Assembly: GCA_035641315.1 (NCBI GenBank)
Contig: DASQUK010000125.1
Location: 12,768-76,767 of the forward strand
Direction: 5' to 3'
Source: DASQUK01 sp035641315
GTDB lineage: Bacteria > Actinomycetota > Acidimicrobiia > Acidimicrobiales > VFJN01
Length of the DNA stretch: 64,000 nt
Under the pieces are notes generated by a model. That model was not told where the DNA came from and made no database searches. It worked only from the letters and a program-made list of their open reading frames with translations. A program made the translations under genes and the position numbers. This document shows positions 17,501 through 23,794 of the stretch, in pieces. Each line of letters opens with the position of its first letter. The first letter of the stretch is position 1.

Positions 17501-17668
17501 GAGCCGTGGTCGGAGCCGGCGCATCGGCTGGCGGTGGCCGCCCACATGGCCCGCGGCGACCGCGCCGCCGCCCGGCGGGCGATGGGCACGTGCCTGCGTC
17601 AGCTCGACGAGCTCGGAGTCCCACCGACCGAGGACACGGAGATCGTCTTCCGTGCGGTCACCGGCTGA
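14585..17668 (+). CDS. Large ATPase (MalT/LuxR-like NTPase) fused to a C-terminal BTAD regulatory domain
   Basis: A 1027-residue regulator. The N-terminal NTPase has a Walker A at GPGFGKSSLL (residues ~40-49) and a Walker B-like CLVLDDVHEVP, followed by a long helical TPR-like region. From about residue 778 it has the SARP layout: a winged-helix OmpR-like domain (LELGLLGPTTLRRGG, then REELAGALWPDLDPGAAQRNLRVTLSYL) and the bacterial transcriptional activation helices (ALDNYRRAVALYRGPYLTD). In most SARPs the winged helix is N-terminal. Here it follows the ATPase, as in MalT-type activators. The target is unknown; no biosynthetic cluster is adjacent. The GTG start follows a 229-bp gap containing the upstream terminator. 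Confidence 0.82.
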   Translation: MSRPYRFAPPRPGRPLIRRSQLLQRMHERWDRRVTVLAAGPGFGKSSLLVQAIDENALAPRGNDHWLGCDAGDGDHRALADGLANALGTDVPRVHEPGDAGPSELAAALADSVWRSAPRQVCLVLDDVHEVPADSPAAGLLATLVDSLPANGHLVLAGRQEPPVPLSRLAAQGWLARIDESELAFADDELESFARLRDVPLHRVNDLGGWPALAELRTLGSGHDVDGFLAEEVVAHLSDDERRAVAVVAAVGGADQALLDAVLDERVDLASVVARIPLVSSDDRGWHAIHPLWSERLSGWLDPGTRAEAQRRAGQALVGRDLQQAAGLLIRAGAHDDLRAALRVSCRAHALPASTQGLGRLHRQLPGPVRSTPEGDLLAGIAAAATDIDRGVELLESAARRFAATLGDRDDDELGLLSAVEHLAICAHWREDVELLERLLPYADQLVGIPEAQGLLGLGQALLADTAGDARGVLAALDSIDPGALAPYWSPQVAWLRATALLALGFPEAARRGVDVAVAEAGPSLRGGLTMLQVNALTHCGEHDAAAAALDRMLTQLAPSGNDHLLALAHTMVVSRCALDGELDRAEQHMARARQHAGPAPRPSLQASLLAAEATLALARDDEAGAAALFEAQLAEHKLTEGRQAYGHLRRIALLYVLVPGTREPFADQELGPAYETGLALARALVAVREHGDLAPAAALTPEQWAAARAFMPLGWRAELACAAVAGGQADAEMLVKDLGPAARPALRRLADRSGAPRPFKTWARTLLDALPTVPAAPLELGLLGPTTLRRGGRPVDHPHWRRERVRALLLLLMTRGGGTREELAGALWPDLDPGAAQRNLRVTLSYLLAVLEPDRPEGAPSCFVRTEGAGLRLTGQEWLRVDAWEMERLLDAGAQAESLGEPSAALDNYRRAVALYRGPYLTDAGYEEWALPHRDRLVARFVAGAVRAGELTLAAGDPDEALQLASRALEAEPWSEPAHRLAVAAHMARGDRAAARRAMGTCLRQLDELGVPPTEDTEIVFRAVTG

Positions 17669-17690
17669 GCCGACTGCTCGCCGCTGGAGA

Positions 17691-17766
17691 GGTCGAGGAA
17701 ATAGCCCACGCCAGACGGCAGCCATTTCCTCGTCCTCGGTGGGACGACGGCTATTTCCTCGGGACC
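17691..17766. repeat. Family C intergenic repeat, copy C1
   Basis: Begins GGTCGAGGAAATAGCC and ends GGCTATTTCCTCGGGACC, with a third, inner inverted copy AGCCATTTCCTCG between. The outer arms can pair, and so can the first arm with the inner copy, so alternative hairpins exist. It starts about 20 bp after the stop of the BTAD regulator and may act as a terminator between converging genes. Confidence 0.75.
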
Positions 17767-17768
17767 GG

Positions 17769-17786
17769 CGCTAGCGGCCGCTAGCG
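17769..17786. other. Perfect 18-bp palindrome over a stop codon
   Basis: CGCTAGCGGCCGCTAGCG is perfectly self-complementary. It contains the TAG stop of the reverse-strand SnoaL-like gene (17781-17783) and directly abuts repeat C1. Confidence 0.7.
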
Positions 17787-18137
17787 AGCTGGGTCCAAGG
17801 GACGGGCGTCGAAGAAGGCCCGGATCGAGGCGATCCTGCCGTCCCGGAGCTGGAACCAGCCGGCCGTCGGGATGGTGCCGGCCGGGGTGTGCGTGACCAG
17901 GTCGTAGATGACGCACACGTCGTCACCGTCCGCGATGGTCTTGTGCACCTGGGCAGCGTCCACCATCTGCTTCATCCCCTGTAGCCCCCGCATGCACTCG
18001 TCGATGCCGTTGGCCGTGCCCAACGGACCGACGAAGCTGACGTCCTCGCGGAGCGTCGACCGGGCGGTGTGGAAGTCGCCGCTGGTCCAGGCCTCCACGT
18101 AGGTGGCGGCGACGGTACCGGTGTCGGTTGCGGGCAT
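17781..18137 (-). CDS. SnoaL-like / NTF2-fold protein
   Basis: A 118-residue single-domain protein with the cone-shaped NTF2-like fold pattern: an N-terminal helix VAATYVEAWTSGDFHTARSTL, then strands ending GWFQLRDGRIASIRAFFDARPL. The family includes ketosteroid isomerase, polyketide cyclases and many uncharacterised small-ligand proteins. No catalytic residues can be assigned confidently. The ATG at 18137 is preceded by GGAGGT. It converges on the BTAD regulator. Confidence 0.75.
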   Translation of the reverse strand: MPATDTGTVAATYVEAWTSGDFHTARSTLREDVSFVGPLGTANGIDECMRGLQGMKQMVDAAQVHKTIADGDDVCVIYDLVTHTPAGTIPTAGWFQLRDGRIASIRAFFDARPLDPAR

Positions 18138-18187
18138 CGCGACCTCCTGGGTAGCTGACGATCCGAACTACCCGTACGGCCCCGCTG

Positions 18188-19120
18188 TTACCACGCCAGC
18201 TCGTCGCAGCCCTGGTGGGTGTCGGGCTCGACCTGGAGGGTCGCGTGCCCGATCCCGTGGCCGTCCCGCAGCAGGTCCCGCGCCCTGTCCAGCACGCCGT
18301 GGGAGTCGGTGCCGTCGCGCACCATGAGGTGGACGGAGGCAACGTCCATCTGGGACGTCAGCGTCCACACGTGCAGGTCGTGGACGTCGACGACCCCGTC
18401 GATCGCCTGCAGCTCCGCCTCGATGGCCGCCAGGTCGGTGCCGAGCGGCGCCGCCTGGACCAGGATCCGCAGGGCCTGGACCCCCAGTCGCCACGTCCGC
18501 GGCAGGATGAACAGCCCGATGGCCACACCGACGGCCGGGTCGACCCAGTCCCAGCCGGTCACCTGCAGCACCACCGCGGCCGCGATGACGCCCACCGATC
18601 CCAGCAGGTCGGACAGCACCTCCAGGTAAGCGCCCTGCACGTTGAGGCTGTCCTTCGAGCCGTGCCGCAGCAGCCCGACCGCCACCAGATTGGCGGCCAG
18701 GCCCAGCACCGCCACGGCCAGCATGGGTCCCGCCAGCACGTCGGCGGGATCGCTCCAGCGCCGCACCGCCTCGACCACCACGTAGGTCGCCACGGCGAAC
18801 AGCAGGACGGCGTTGGCCAGGGCCGCCAGGATCTCCAGCCGGTAGAGCCCGAAGGTGCGCCCCCGCCGGCGCGACGAACGGTCGGCCACGTGGATCGCCG
18901 CCAGCGCCATGCCCAGCCCGCCCACGTCGGTGAGCATGTGCCCGGCGTCGGACAGCAGCGCCAGGGACCGGGTGGCGAAGCCCGCCACGACCTCCACGAC
19001 CGTGACCACGCCCAGCACCGCCAGCGCCGCCAGCAGCCGGCCCTTGTATCGCGCGCCGGCCCGATCGCCGGCGGGCGGCAGGTGCGAGTGTGCGTGACTG
19101 TGGGCGTGCCCTGTGTCCAC
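18188..19120 (-). CDS. Cation diffusion facilitator (CzcD/ZitB-type) metal efflux protein
   Basis: A 310-residue six-helix membrane transporter exporting Zn2+ or related divalent cations in exchange for protons. The N-terminus is histidine-rich (HAHSHAHSH), typical of zinc-binding CDFs. The paired metal-site motifs are LLSDAGHMLTD in helix II and EVLSDLLGS in helix V. The C-terminal cytoplasmic ferredoxin-like domain carries GVVDVHDLHVWTLTSQM, which is diagnostic of the family. I chose the GTG at 19120 because it puts the His-rich leader at the start; the frame is open farther upstream. The gene is divergent from the TIGR03086 gene. Confidence 0.9.
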   Translation of the reverse strand: MDTGHAHSHAHSHLPPAGDRAGARYKGRLLAALAVLGVVTVVEVVAGFATRSLALLSDAGHMLTDVGGLGMALAAIHVADRSSRRRGRTFGLYRLEILAALANAVLLFAVATYVVVEAVRRWSDPADVLAGPMLAVAVLGLAANLVAVGLLRHGSKDSLNVQGAYLEVLSDLLGSVGVIAAAVVLQVTGWDWVDPAVGVAIGLFILPRTWRLGVQALRILVQAAPLGTDLAAIEAELQAIDGVVDVHDLHVWTLTSQMDVASVHLMVRDGTDSHGVLDRARDLLRDGHGIGHATLQVEPDTHQGCDELAW

Positions 19121-19159
19121 CGTTCTATCCTCGCAGCCGAACGAGGAGGACGGCCCAGG

Positions 19160-19738
19160 ATGCCGATGGACGTCGCCGATCTGCACCGCCGCACCATGGC
19201 CGAGTTCGTGAAGCGGGTCGAGGGGGTGGGCGACCGCTGGGACGCCCCGACGCCGTGCCAGGACTGGGACGTGCGCACCCTGGTCAACCACGTGGTCTAC
19301 GAGGACGTGTGGACCGTGCCGATGATGGAGGGCGCCACTGTCGAGGAGGTGGGCGACCGGTTCGAGGGGGACCTGCTGGGCGACGATCCGGTGGCCGCCG
19401 CCCGGGCCGCCGCCGACGCCGCCACCATCGCCGCCGCCAGCGGCCTGGTGGCGGGTCGCACGGTGCACCTGTCGTTCGGCGACGCACCGGCCGAGGAGTA
19501 CGCCTACCAACTGGCCGCCGACCACCTGGTCCACGGCTGGGACCTGGCCGCCGCCACGGACGGCGACCGCCGCTTCGATCCCGATCTGGTCGAGGCGCTG
19601 GCCGCCTGGTTCGCCGATCGCGAGGATGCCTACCGGTCGGCGGGCATGATCGCCGAGCGCCCGCCGGGCGACGAGCCGGAAGATCCGCAGGACCGGCTGA
19701 TCGCCGCGTTCGGCCGCCGACCCGACTGGCCGGGATAG
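19160..19738 (+). CDS. TIGR03086 / mycothiol-dependent maleylpyruvate isomerase-like (DinB fold) protein
   Basis: A 192-residue four-helix-bundle protein. The family's TPCQDWDVRTLVNHVVYED near residue 35 and AADHLVHGWDLAAAT near 125 supply the usual histidine metal ligands. Relatives are mycothiol- or bacillithiol-dependent enzymes, but most members are uncharacterised. The short C-terminal part ends DRLIAAFGRRPDWP, the common tail of this family. The ATG at 19160 has GAGGAGGA about nine bases upstream. Confidence 0.8.
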   Translation: MPMDVADLHRRTMAEFVKRVEGVGDRWDAPTPCQDWDVRTLVNHVVYEDVWTVPMMEGATVEEVGDRFEGDLLGDDPVAAARAAADAATIAAASGLVAGRTVHLSFGDAPAEEYAYQLAADHLVHGWDLAAATDGDRRFDPDLVEALAAWFADREDAYRSAGMIAERPPGDEPEDPQDRLIAAFGRRPDWPG

Positions 19739-19760
19739 TTGAGGTCGCCCTGACCGCCCG

Positions 19761-19807
19761 GTTCCGGGGACCGAAGTGGTTGCCTGGCAACCAGTTCGGT
19801 CCCAGAA
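19761..19807. repeat. Family A palindrome, copy A3 (at the 5' end of the copper gene)
   Basis: A 47-bp inverted repeat: GTTCCGGGGACCGAAGT then GGTTGCC, a single T, GGCAACC and AGTTCGGTCCCAGAA. It covers the only usable upstream start codon (TTG at 19780) of the CopC-CopD gene and encodes FRGPKWLPGNQFGP if read in frame. Confidence 0.75.
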
Positions 19808-21492
19808 GGTGGGGCACGTTCGCACCGCTGGCGGTGACGGCTGCGGTCGTGGCCGTGGTCCTCTGCTTGGGCGCCGCGGCCGCGGCTGCCCACGCCACGC
19901 TGATCGCCACGACGCCGGGCGCCGACGAGCTCATCGACGCGGTGCCCGAGCGGGTGGAGCTGCGGTTCGACGAGCCGGTGGAGGCGTTGGACGACGCCGT
20001 GCGGGTGTTCGGGCCGGATGGACGGCGAGTGGACCGGGCCCGCGTCGAGACGGCCGACGGCGGCGCCACCGTGCGGGCCGGGATCGACCCCGGCAGCGGG
20101 GATGCGGAGGGCACCTACACCGTGGCCTGGCGCGTCACCAGCGAGGACAGCCACACGCTGTCGGGCTCGTTCGTGTTCCACGTGGGCACGCGCACCGGGG
20201 CAGTCGACTTCGCCGATGGCGACGACGGCAGCACCGAGCTCGCGGGCGGCATCGGCCGCTGGCTGGGGTTCGCAGGGACCTTCGTGGCCGTCGGCGCGGG
20301 CGCCTTGGCGCTGGTGGCGAGCGTGGGAACCGACCGGCACCGCGGCCCCGACGCCGGCGCGGACACTGGCTCCGACTCGAACCGGGACCGGGACCACGCC
20401 GTGCGCCGCCGCCTGCGGCCGTTGGCGCTCGTGGGGGCGCTGGTCGGCGCCGTGGGCGTGCTCGTCGCCCTGGTGGCGTCCGTGGCCGATAGCGCCGGTC
20501 GCAGCCTGTTCGACGCCGTGAGCCTGGTGCCCGACCTGGCCGCCGAGGGGCGCACCGGCCAACTGGCCCTGGCCCGGGCGGGCCTTGGGCTGGCGGCGGC
20601 GGGCGCCGCGGCGATCCCGACGCTGTGGCGGCGAACGCCGGTGCCGGCGCTGGTGCTGGCGTTCGGCTCGCTGGTGACGGCGTCGCTCGCCGGCCACGCG
20701 TGGACCGCATCCTCGCGCGCCCTCGCGGTGGCGTCGGACGTGGCCCACCTGGGGGCGGTGGCGGTGTGGATCGGCGGCCTGGTGGCGCTGCTGGTGGCGT
20801 TGCCGGTCGCGGCGGACCCGGCACGCCTGGCGGGCCGCTTCTCGGCGCTGGCCCTGGGCCTGGTGGCCGTCGTGGCGGTCAGCGGGACCGTCTCGGGGTT
20901 GCAGCAGGTCCGCACGCTCGAGGGGCTCACCTCTACCGGCTACGGCCAGCTGCTGCTGGCCAAGATCGCCGGCGTCGCCGTCCTGGTCGCCATCGGCTGG
21001 GCCAACCGCTCCCGGCTGGTGCCGCTGGTCCGGCGGACGGTCACACCGCTCACCCGGTCCCTCCGGGTCGAGGCGCTGGTGGCCGGGGCGGTGCTGGCGC
21101 TCACCGCCGCCCTGGTCCACCAGCCGCCGGCCAGGGCGGGGTCCACCGGTCCGTTCACCAGCACGGTGGCCACTGAGGCGGAGGCCGGCGCCACCGCGGG
21201 GGCAACGCTCGACGCCACGCTCGACGTCACCGTCGACCCGGCCCGGGCCGGCAGCAACGACATCCACCTCTACTTCCTGGACGGCGGCGGGCCGCTGGCG
21301 GTCGACGCGGTGCAGGTCACGGCCGCGACCTCCGGTGTGCCGGCCCGCAGGTTGCCCGTGACCCCCGTGACCGCCGACCATGTATCGGTCGTCGGGGCGT
21401 CTCTGCCCTCACCCGGCACCTGGACCGTCGAGGTCACCGCGGTGCGGGCCGGCGCGACCCTGATCTTCAGCTTCGAGGTACCGATTCGATGA
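19780..21492 (+). CDS. CopC-CopD fusion: periplasmic copper-binding domain plus copper-resistance membrane domain
   Basis: A signal peptide is followed by a CopC domain starting HATLIATTPGADELIDAVP, with RFDEPVEALDDAVRVFGPDG and a histidine in SEDSHTLSGSFVFHV. Eight or so membrane helices of a CopD domain follow, ending near 21110, then an extracytoplasmic C-terminal beta domain of about 120 residues. The family (YcnJ-like) takes part in copper acquisition or tolerance across the membrane. The start is unclear: no ATG or GTG precedes the hydrophobic core with a ribosome site. The TTG at 19780 gives RR before the hydrophobic stretch, and a GTG at 19834 gives a charge-free leader. The 3' end overlaps the next gene by ATGA. 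Confidence 0.75.
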   Translation: MPGNQFGPRRWGTFAPLAVTAAVVAVVLCLGAAAAAAHATLIATTPGADELIDAVPERVELRFDEPVEALDDAVRVFGPDGRRVDRARVETADGGATVRAGIDPGSGDAEGTYTVAWRVTSEDSHTLSGSFVFHVGTRTGAVDFADGDDGSTELAGGIGRWLGFAGTFVAVGAGALALVASVGTDRHRGPDAGADTGSDSNRDRDHAVRRRLRPLALVGALVGAVGVLVALVASVADSAGRSLFDAVSLVPDLAAEGRTGQLALARAGLGLAAAGAAAIPTLWRRTPVPALVLAFGSLVTASLAGHAWTASSRALAVASDVAHLGAVAVWIGGLVALLVALPVAADPARLAGRFSALALGLVAVVAVSGTVSGLQQVRTLEGLTSTGYGQLLLAKIAGVAVLVAIGWANRSRLVPLVRRTVTPLTRSLRVEALVAGAVLALTAALVHQPPARAGSTGPFTSTVATEAEAGATAGATLDATLDVTVDPARAGSNDIHLYFLDGGGPLAVDAVQVTAATSGVPARRLPVTPVTADHVSVVGASLPSPGTWTVEVTAVRAGATLIFSFEVPIR

Positions 21493-22121
21493 GACTCCGT
21501 CCACTGGTCACCGGCGGCATGTTCGCCGCCGCGCTCGCCGCCGGCGTGGCGCTCGCCCCGCCGGCGGGCGCCCACGAGGGCGACGGCATCATCACCATGG
21601 AGGCCTCTCACCCGGCCGGCACGTCGGTCCACTTCATCGTGCGGGTCACTTGGGAGAACGACGGCCACCCCGCCACCGACGCCACGGTCACCGCCACTGC
21701 GGTGAGCAGCGACGGCACCGAGCTCACGCCGGTGGCGCTGGCACCCATCGACGACGACGGCCGCTACGCCAACTCCGTCAACTTCGACGCGCCCGGGTCG
21801 TGGACGGTGCGGTTCACGTCGATCGATCCGACCGGTACCGCCCAGGTCACCCAGGAGGTGGAGGCCGCCCCGGCCACCGCCGGCGACGGCGACACGACTA
21901 CCTCGTCCGACGGTGGCGACGAGGGCGGGTTCGCTTCCGCCGACGACGGCACCGGGGCCAGCGGCGAGGCGGCCGCCGGTGACGAGGACGGCGGCATGCC
22001 CGTGTGGGTCATCGCCGCGGCCGCGGTCGTGGTGGTGGGCGGCGGGCTCATGGCGTTGCGAACCGTGCGCCGCTACCGCCCCGACGGCGGCCCCGAGCCG
22101 GGAACGAAGGCCGGGGCGTGA
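21489..22121 (+). CDS. Secreted, C-terminally anchored beta-sandwich protein of the copper cassette
   Basis: 210 residues. A signal peptide (RLRPLVTGGMFAAALAAGVA ... PPAGAHEG) is followed by an Ig-like/FixH- or YtkA-like domain of about 100 residues. An acidic Gly/Ser/Thr linker and one membrane helix (VWVIAAAAVVVVGGGLMAL) with a basic cytoplasmic tail come next. The mature N-terminus begins with HEGDG, a possible metal ligand. It overlaps both neighbours by 4 bp, so it is translationally coupled within the copper operon. The function is inferred only from position. Confidence 0.7.
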   Translation: MRLRPLVTGGMFAAALAAGVALAPPAGAHEGDGIITMEASHPAGTSVHFIVRVTWENDGHPATDATVTATAVSSDGTELTPVALAPIDDDGRYANSVNFDAPGSWTVRFTSIDPTGTAQVTQEVEAAPATAGDGDTTTSSDGGDEGGFASADDGTGASGEAAAGDEDGGMPVWVIAAAAVVVVGGGLMALRTVRRYRPDGGPEPGTKAGA

Positions 22122-23200
22122 GCGAGGGGCGGACCGGGGCGGCCGTCGCGGTCGTGGCCCTGGCCGCCCTCGTCGGCCTGCTGCGGGCCGATCCGGCGGC
22201 AGCCGACCCGCCGGCACCGAGCGACTACCGCTCTGTGGTCGACGCCATCGAGCCGGCGGCCGACGGCGTGGACGCCGGCGTGGTTGGTGGCGACGCCTTC
22301 CTGGAGCTGACGGTCGAGCCCGGCCGCGAGGTCGTGGTCGCTGGCTACCAGGGCGAGCCCTACCTGGCGTTCCGGCCCGACGGCACGGTCCAGCGCAATC
22401 GGCGCTCGCCCGCCACCTACGTCAACGAGAGCCGCGACGGCGCCGCCGAGCCCCCTGCCGGCACCGACGCCGAGGCCGAGCCCGACTGGGAGACCGTGGC
22501 GGACGGCGGGACCTATGCCTGGCACGACCACCGCATCCACTGGATGGGATCGGGGCGGCCGGACGGCGCCGATCCCGGCGAGTGGACCCGGCCGTGGACC
22601 GTCGACATCACGGTCGACGGCACGCCCACCCGGATCACCGGCACGCTGGCCCTGGTCGAGGGAGTGAACCCGCTGCCCTGGCTGACGCTCGGGCTGGCCG
22701 CCGCCGTGGCGGTCGCGATCGCGGGGCGCCGACGACCGTTGCTGGCCGCCGTGATCGCCGCCCTGGTCGCGGCGGCACTGGCCGGCGGCGTCGGCTGGTC
22801 CCAGTGGACGGACGCGCCCGCCGGCAGCGGCGTGAGTCCACTGCTGGTGGCCGTGCCCCTGGCCGGGCTCGTCGCTGCGGGGTTGGCCTTGGCCCTGGCA
22901 CCGCGGCTGGGTCGCCGGTTCGTCACGGCCGCCACGCTGGCGGGGGCGGCGGCGGTCGCCGGATGGGCCCTGCTGCGCCTGGAGGTGCTGTGGACGCCGG
23001 TGCTGCCCACGGTCCTCGACGCCGGCCTCGACCGGGCCGGTACCGCCCTGGGGCTGGGACTGGCGCTGGCGGCGGCCGGCCTCGTCGTGTGGGGCAGCGG
23101 CATCGCCCTGATGGAGGGCGAGCAGGCGCCTGCTCTCGACCCCGAGAACGAAAAGGAGGCCGGCGCCGCCGCCACCGTCGCAGGGGGAGATCGACGGTGA
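22118..23200 (+). CDS. Membrane protein of the copper cassette (360 aa)
   Basis: A signal peptide is followed by an extracytoplasmic domain of about 160 residues containing EVVVAGYQGEPYLAFRPDG and YAWHDHRIHWMGSG, where the HDHRIHW cluster could bind a metal. About six membrane helices follow from residue ~185, and the tail is acidic. I recognise the YHDHRIHWM-like segment from actinobacterial proteins encoded beside copC genes, but no function is established that I know of. It starts with a GTG in a GTGA overlap with the preceding gene. Confidence 0.68.
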   Translation: MSEGRTGAAVAVVALAALVGLLRADPAAADPPAPSDYRSVVDAIEPAADGVDAGVVGGDAFLELTVEPGREVVVAGYQGEPYLAFRPDGTVQRNRRSPATYVNESRDGAAEPPAGTDAEAEPDWETVADGGTYAWHDHRIHWMGSGRPDGADPGEWTRPWTVDITVDGTPTRITGTLALVEGVNPLPWLTLGLAAAVAVAIAGRRRPLLAAVIAALVAAALAGGVGWSQWTDAPAGSGVSPLLVAVPLAGLVAAGLALALAPRLGRRFVTAATLAGAAAVAGWALLRLEVLWTPVLPTVLDAGLDRAGTALGLGLALAAAGLVVWGSGIALMEGEQAPALDPENEKEAGAAATVAGGDRR

Positions 23201-23285
23201 CGGCGGCCTGCGGTTCCTGGCAGGGGGAGGACCCGGATCCGCACCAGCTCGGCCTCGCGGGTTTGCAACACGCCCCCTACCCCCG

Positions 23286-23579
23286 TTGTTCCGGGGATCA
23301 CAGAATTTCTGGGGCAGCCGGCGCCTGGCCCGGCTGGTGGCGGCCCGCACCGAGCCCGCCACGGTCGAGTTCGGCTTGGGCGATGGCGTGCTGACCGACC
23401 AGGTGCTCGCCCGCCTCGACCCCGACCGGCGCACGGCGTTCATGCTCACGCAGCCGCTGGGGTTCGACTACGCCGGCGCCGCCGGCGTGTGCGGCTGGCC
23501 GGTCGGGACCATCCGCTCACGGGTGGCATGGGCCCGCGACCAGCTCATCCGGGAGCTGGAGCTGGCGGACGTCACGTAG
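23286..23579 (+). pseudogene. ECF sigma factor fragment (region 4 only)
   Basis: The last ~55 residues are a clear ECF sigma region 4: LARLDPDRRTAFMLTQPLGFDYAGAAGVCGWPVGTIRSRVAWARDQLI, a helix-turn-helix for -35 recognition (written here in one run only to show its extent: it spans 23415-23555). Nothing upstream in any frame resembles region 2, which binds core polymerase and the -10 element. The 86 bases before it read as non-coding. ECF factors of this type are often encoded beside copC-type genes, so it is most simply a decayed regulator. A functional region-4-only protein is possible but less likely. The start codon (TTG) is arbitrary. Confidence 0.6.
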
Positions 23580-23793
23580 CCGCGGCGCGACCCCGACGCA
23601 CCTGGCGCCAGACCCAGACGACCGCGGCCACAACGGCGCAGACGACGGCGCCCGACAGCGTCGGCACGTGGACCGCCACATCGACCGCCTGACCGTACCC
23701 AGCGAGCTCCATGTCGTCGGATGCGTCCGGATCGTGGGTGGCGTCAGGTGCGGTTGGGTCATCCGGCACGAACCCAACCGTACGCTGACTCAC
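23572..23793 (-). CDS. Small single-pass membrane protein (73 aa)
   Basis: An acidic N-terminal segment rich in Asp, Pro and Thr is followed by one hydrophobic segment (LSGAVVCAVVAAVVWVW) and a basic end (RQVRRGRAAAT). The GTG start at 23793 lies 2 bp from the divergent hrpB start, and its 3' end overlaps the sigma fragment tail to tail. An ATG at 23712 is another possible start. I do not recognise a family, and a chance frame cannot be excluded. Confidence 0.4.
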   Translation of the reverse strand: MSQRTVGFVPDDPTAPDATHDPDASDDMELAGYGQAVDVAVHVPTLSGAVVCAVVAAVVWVWRQVRRGRAAAT

Positions 23794-23794
23794 C

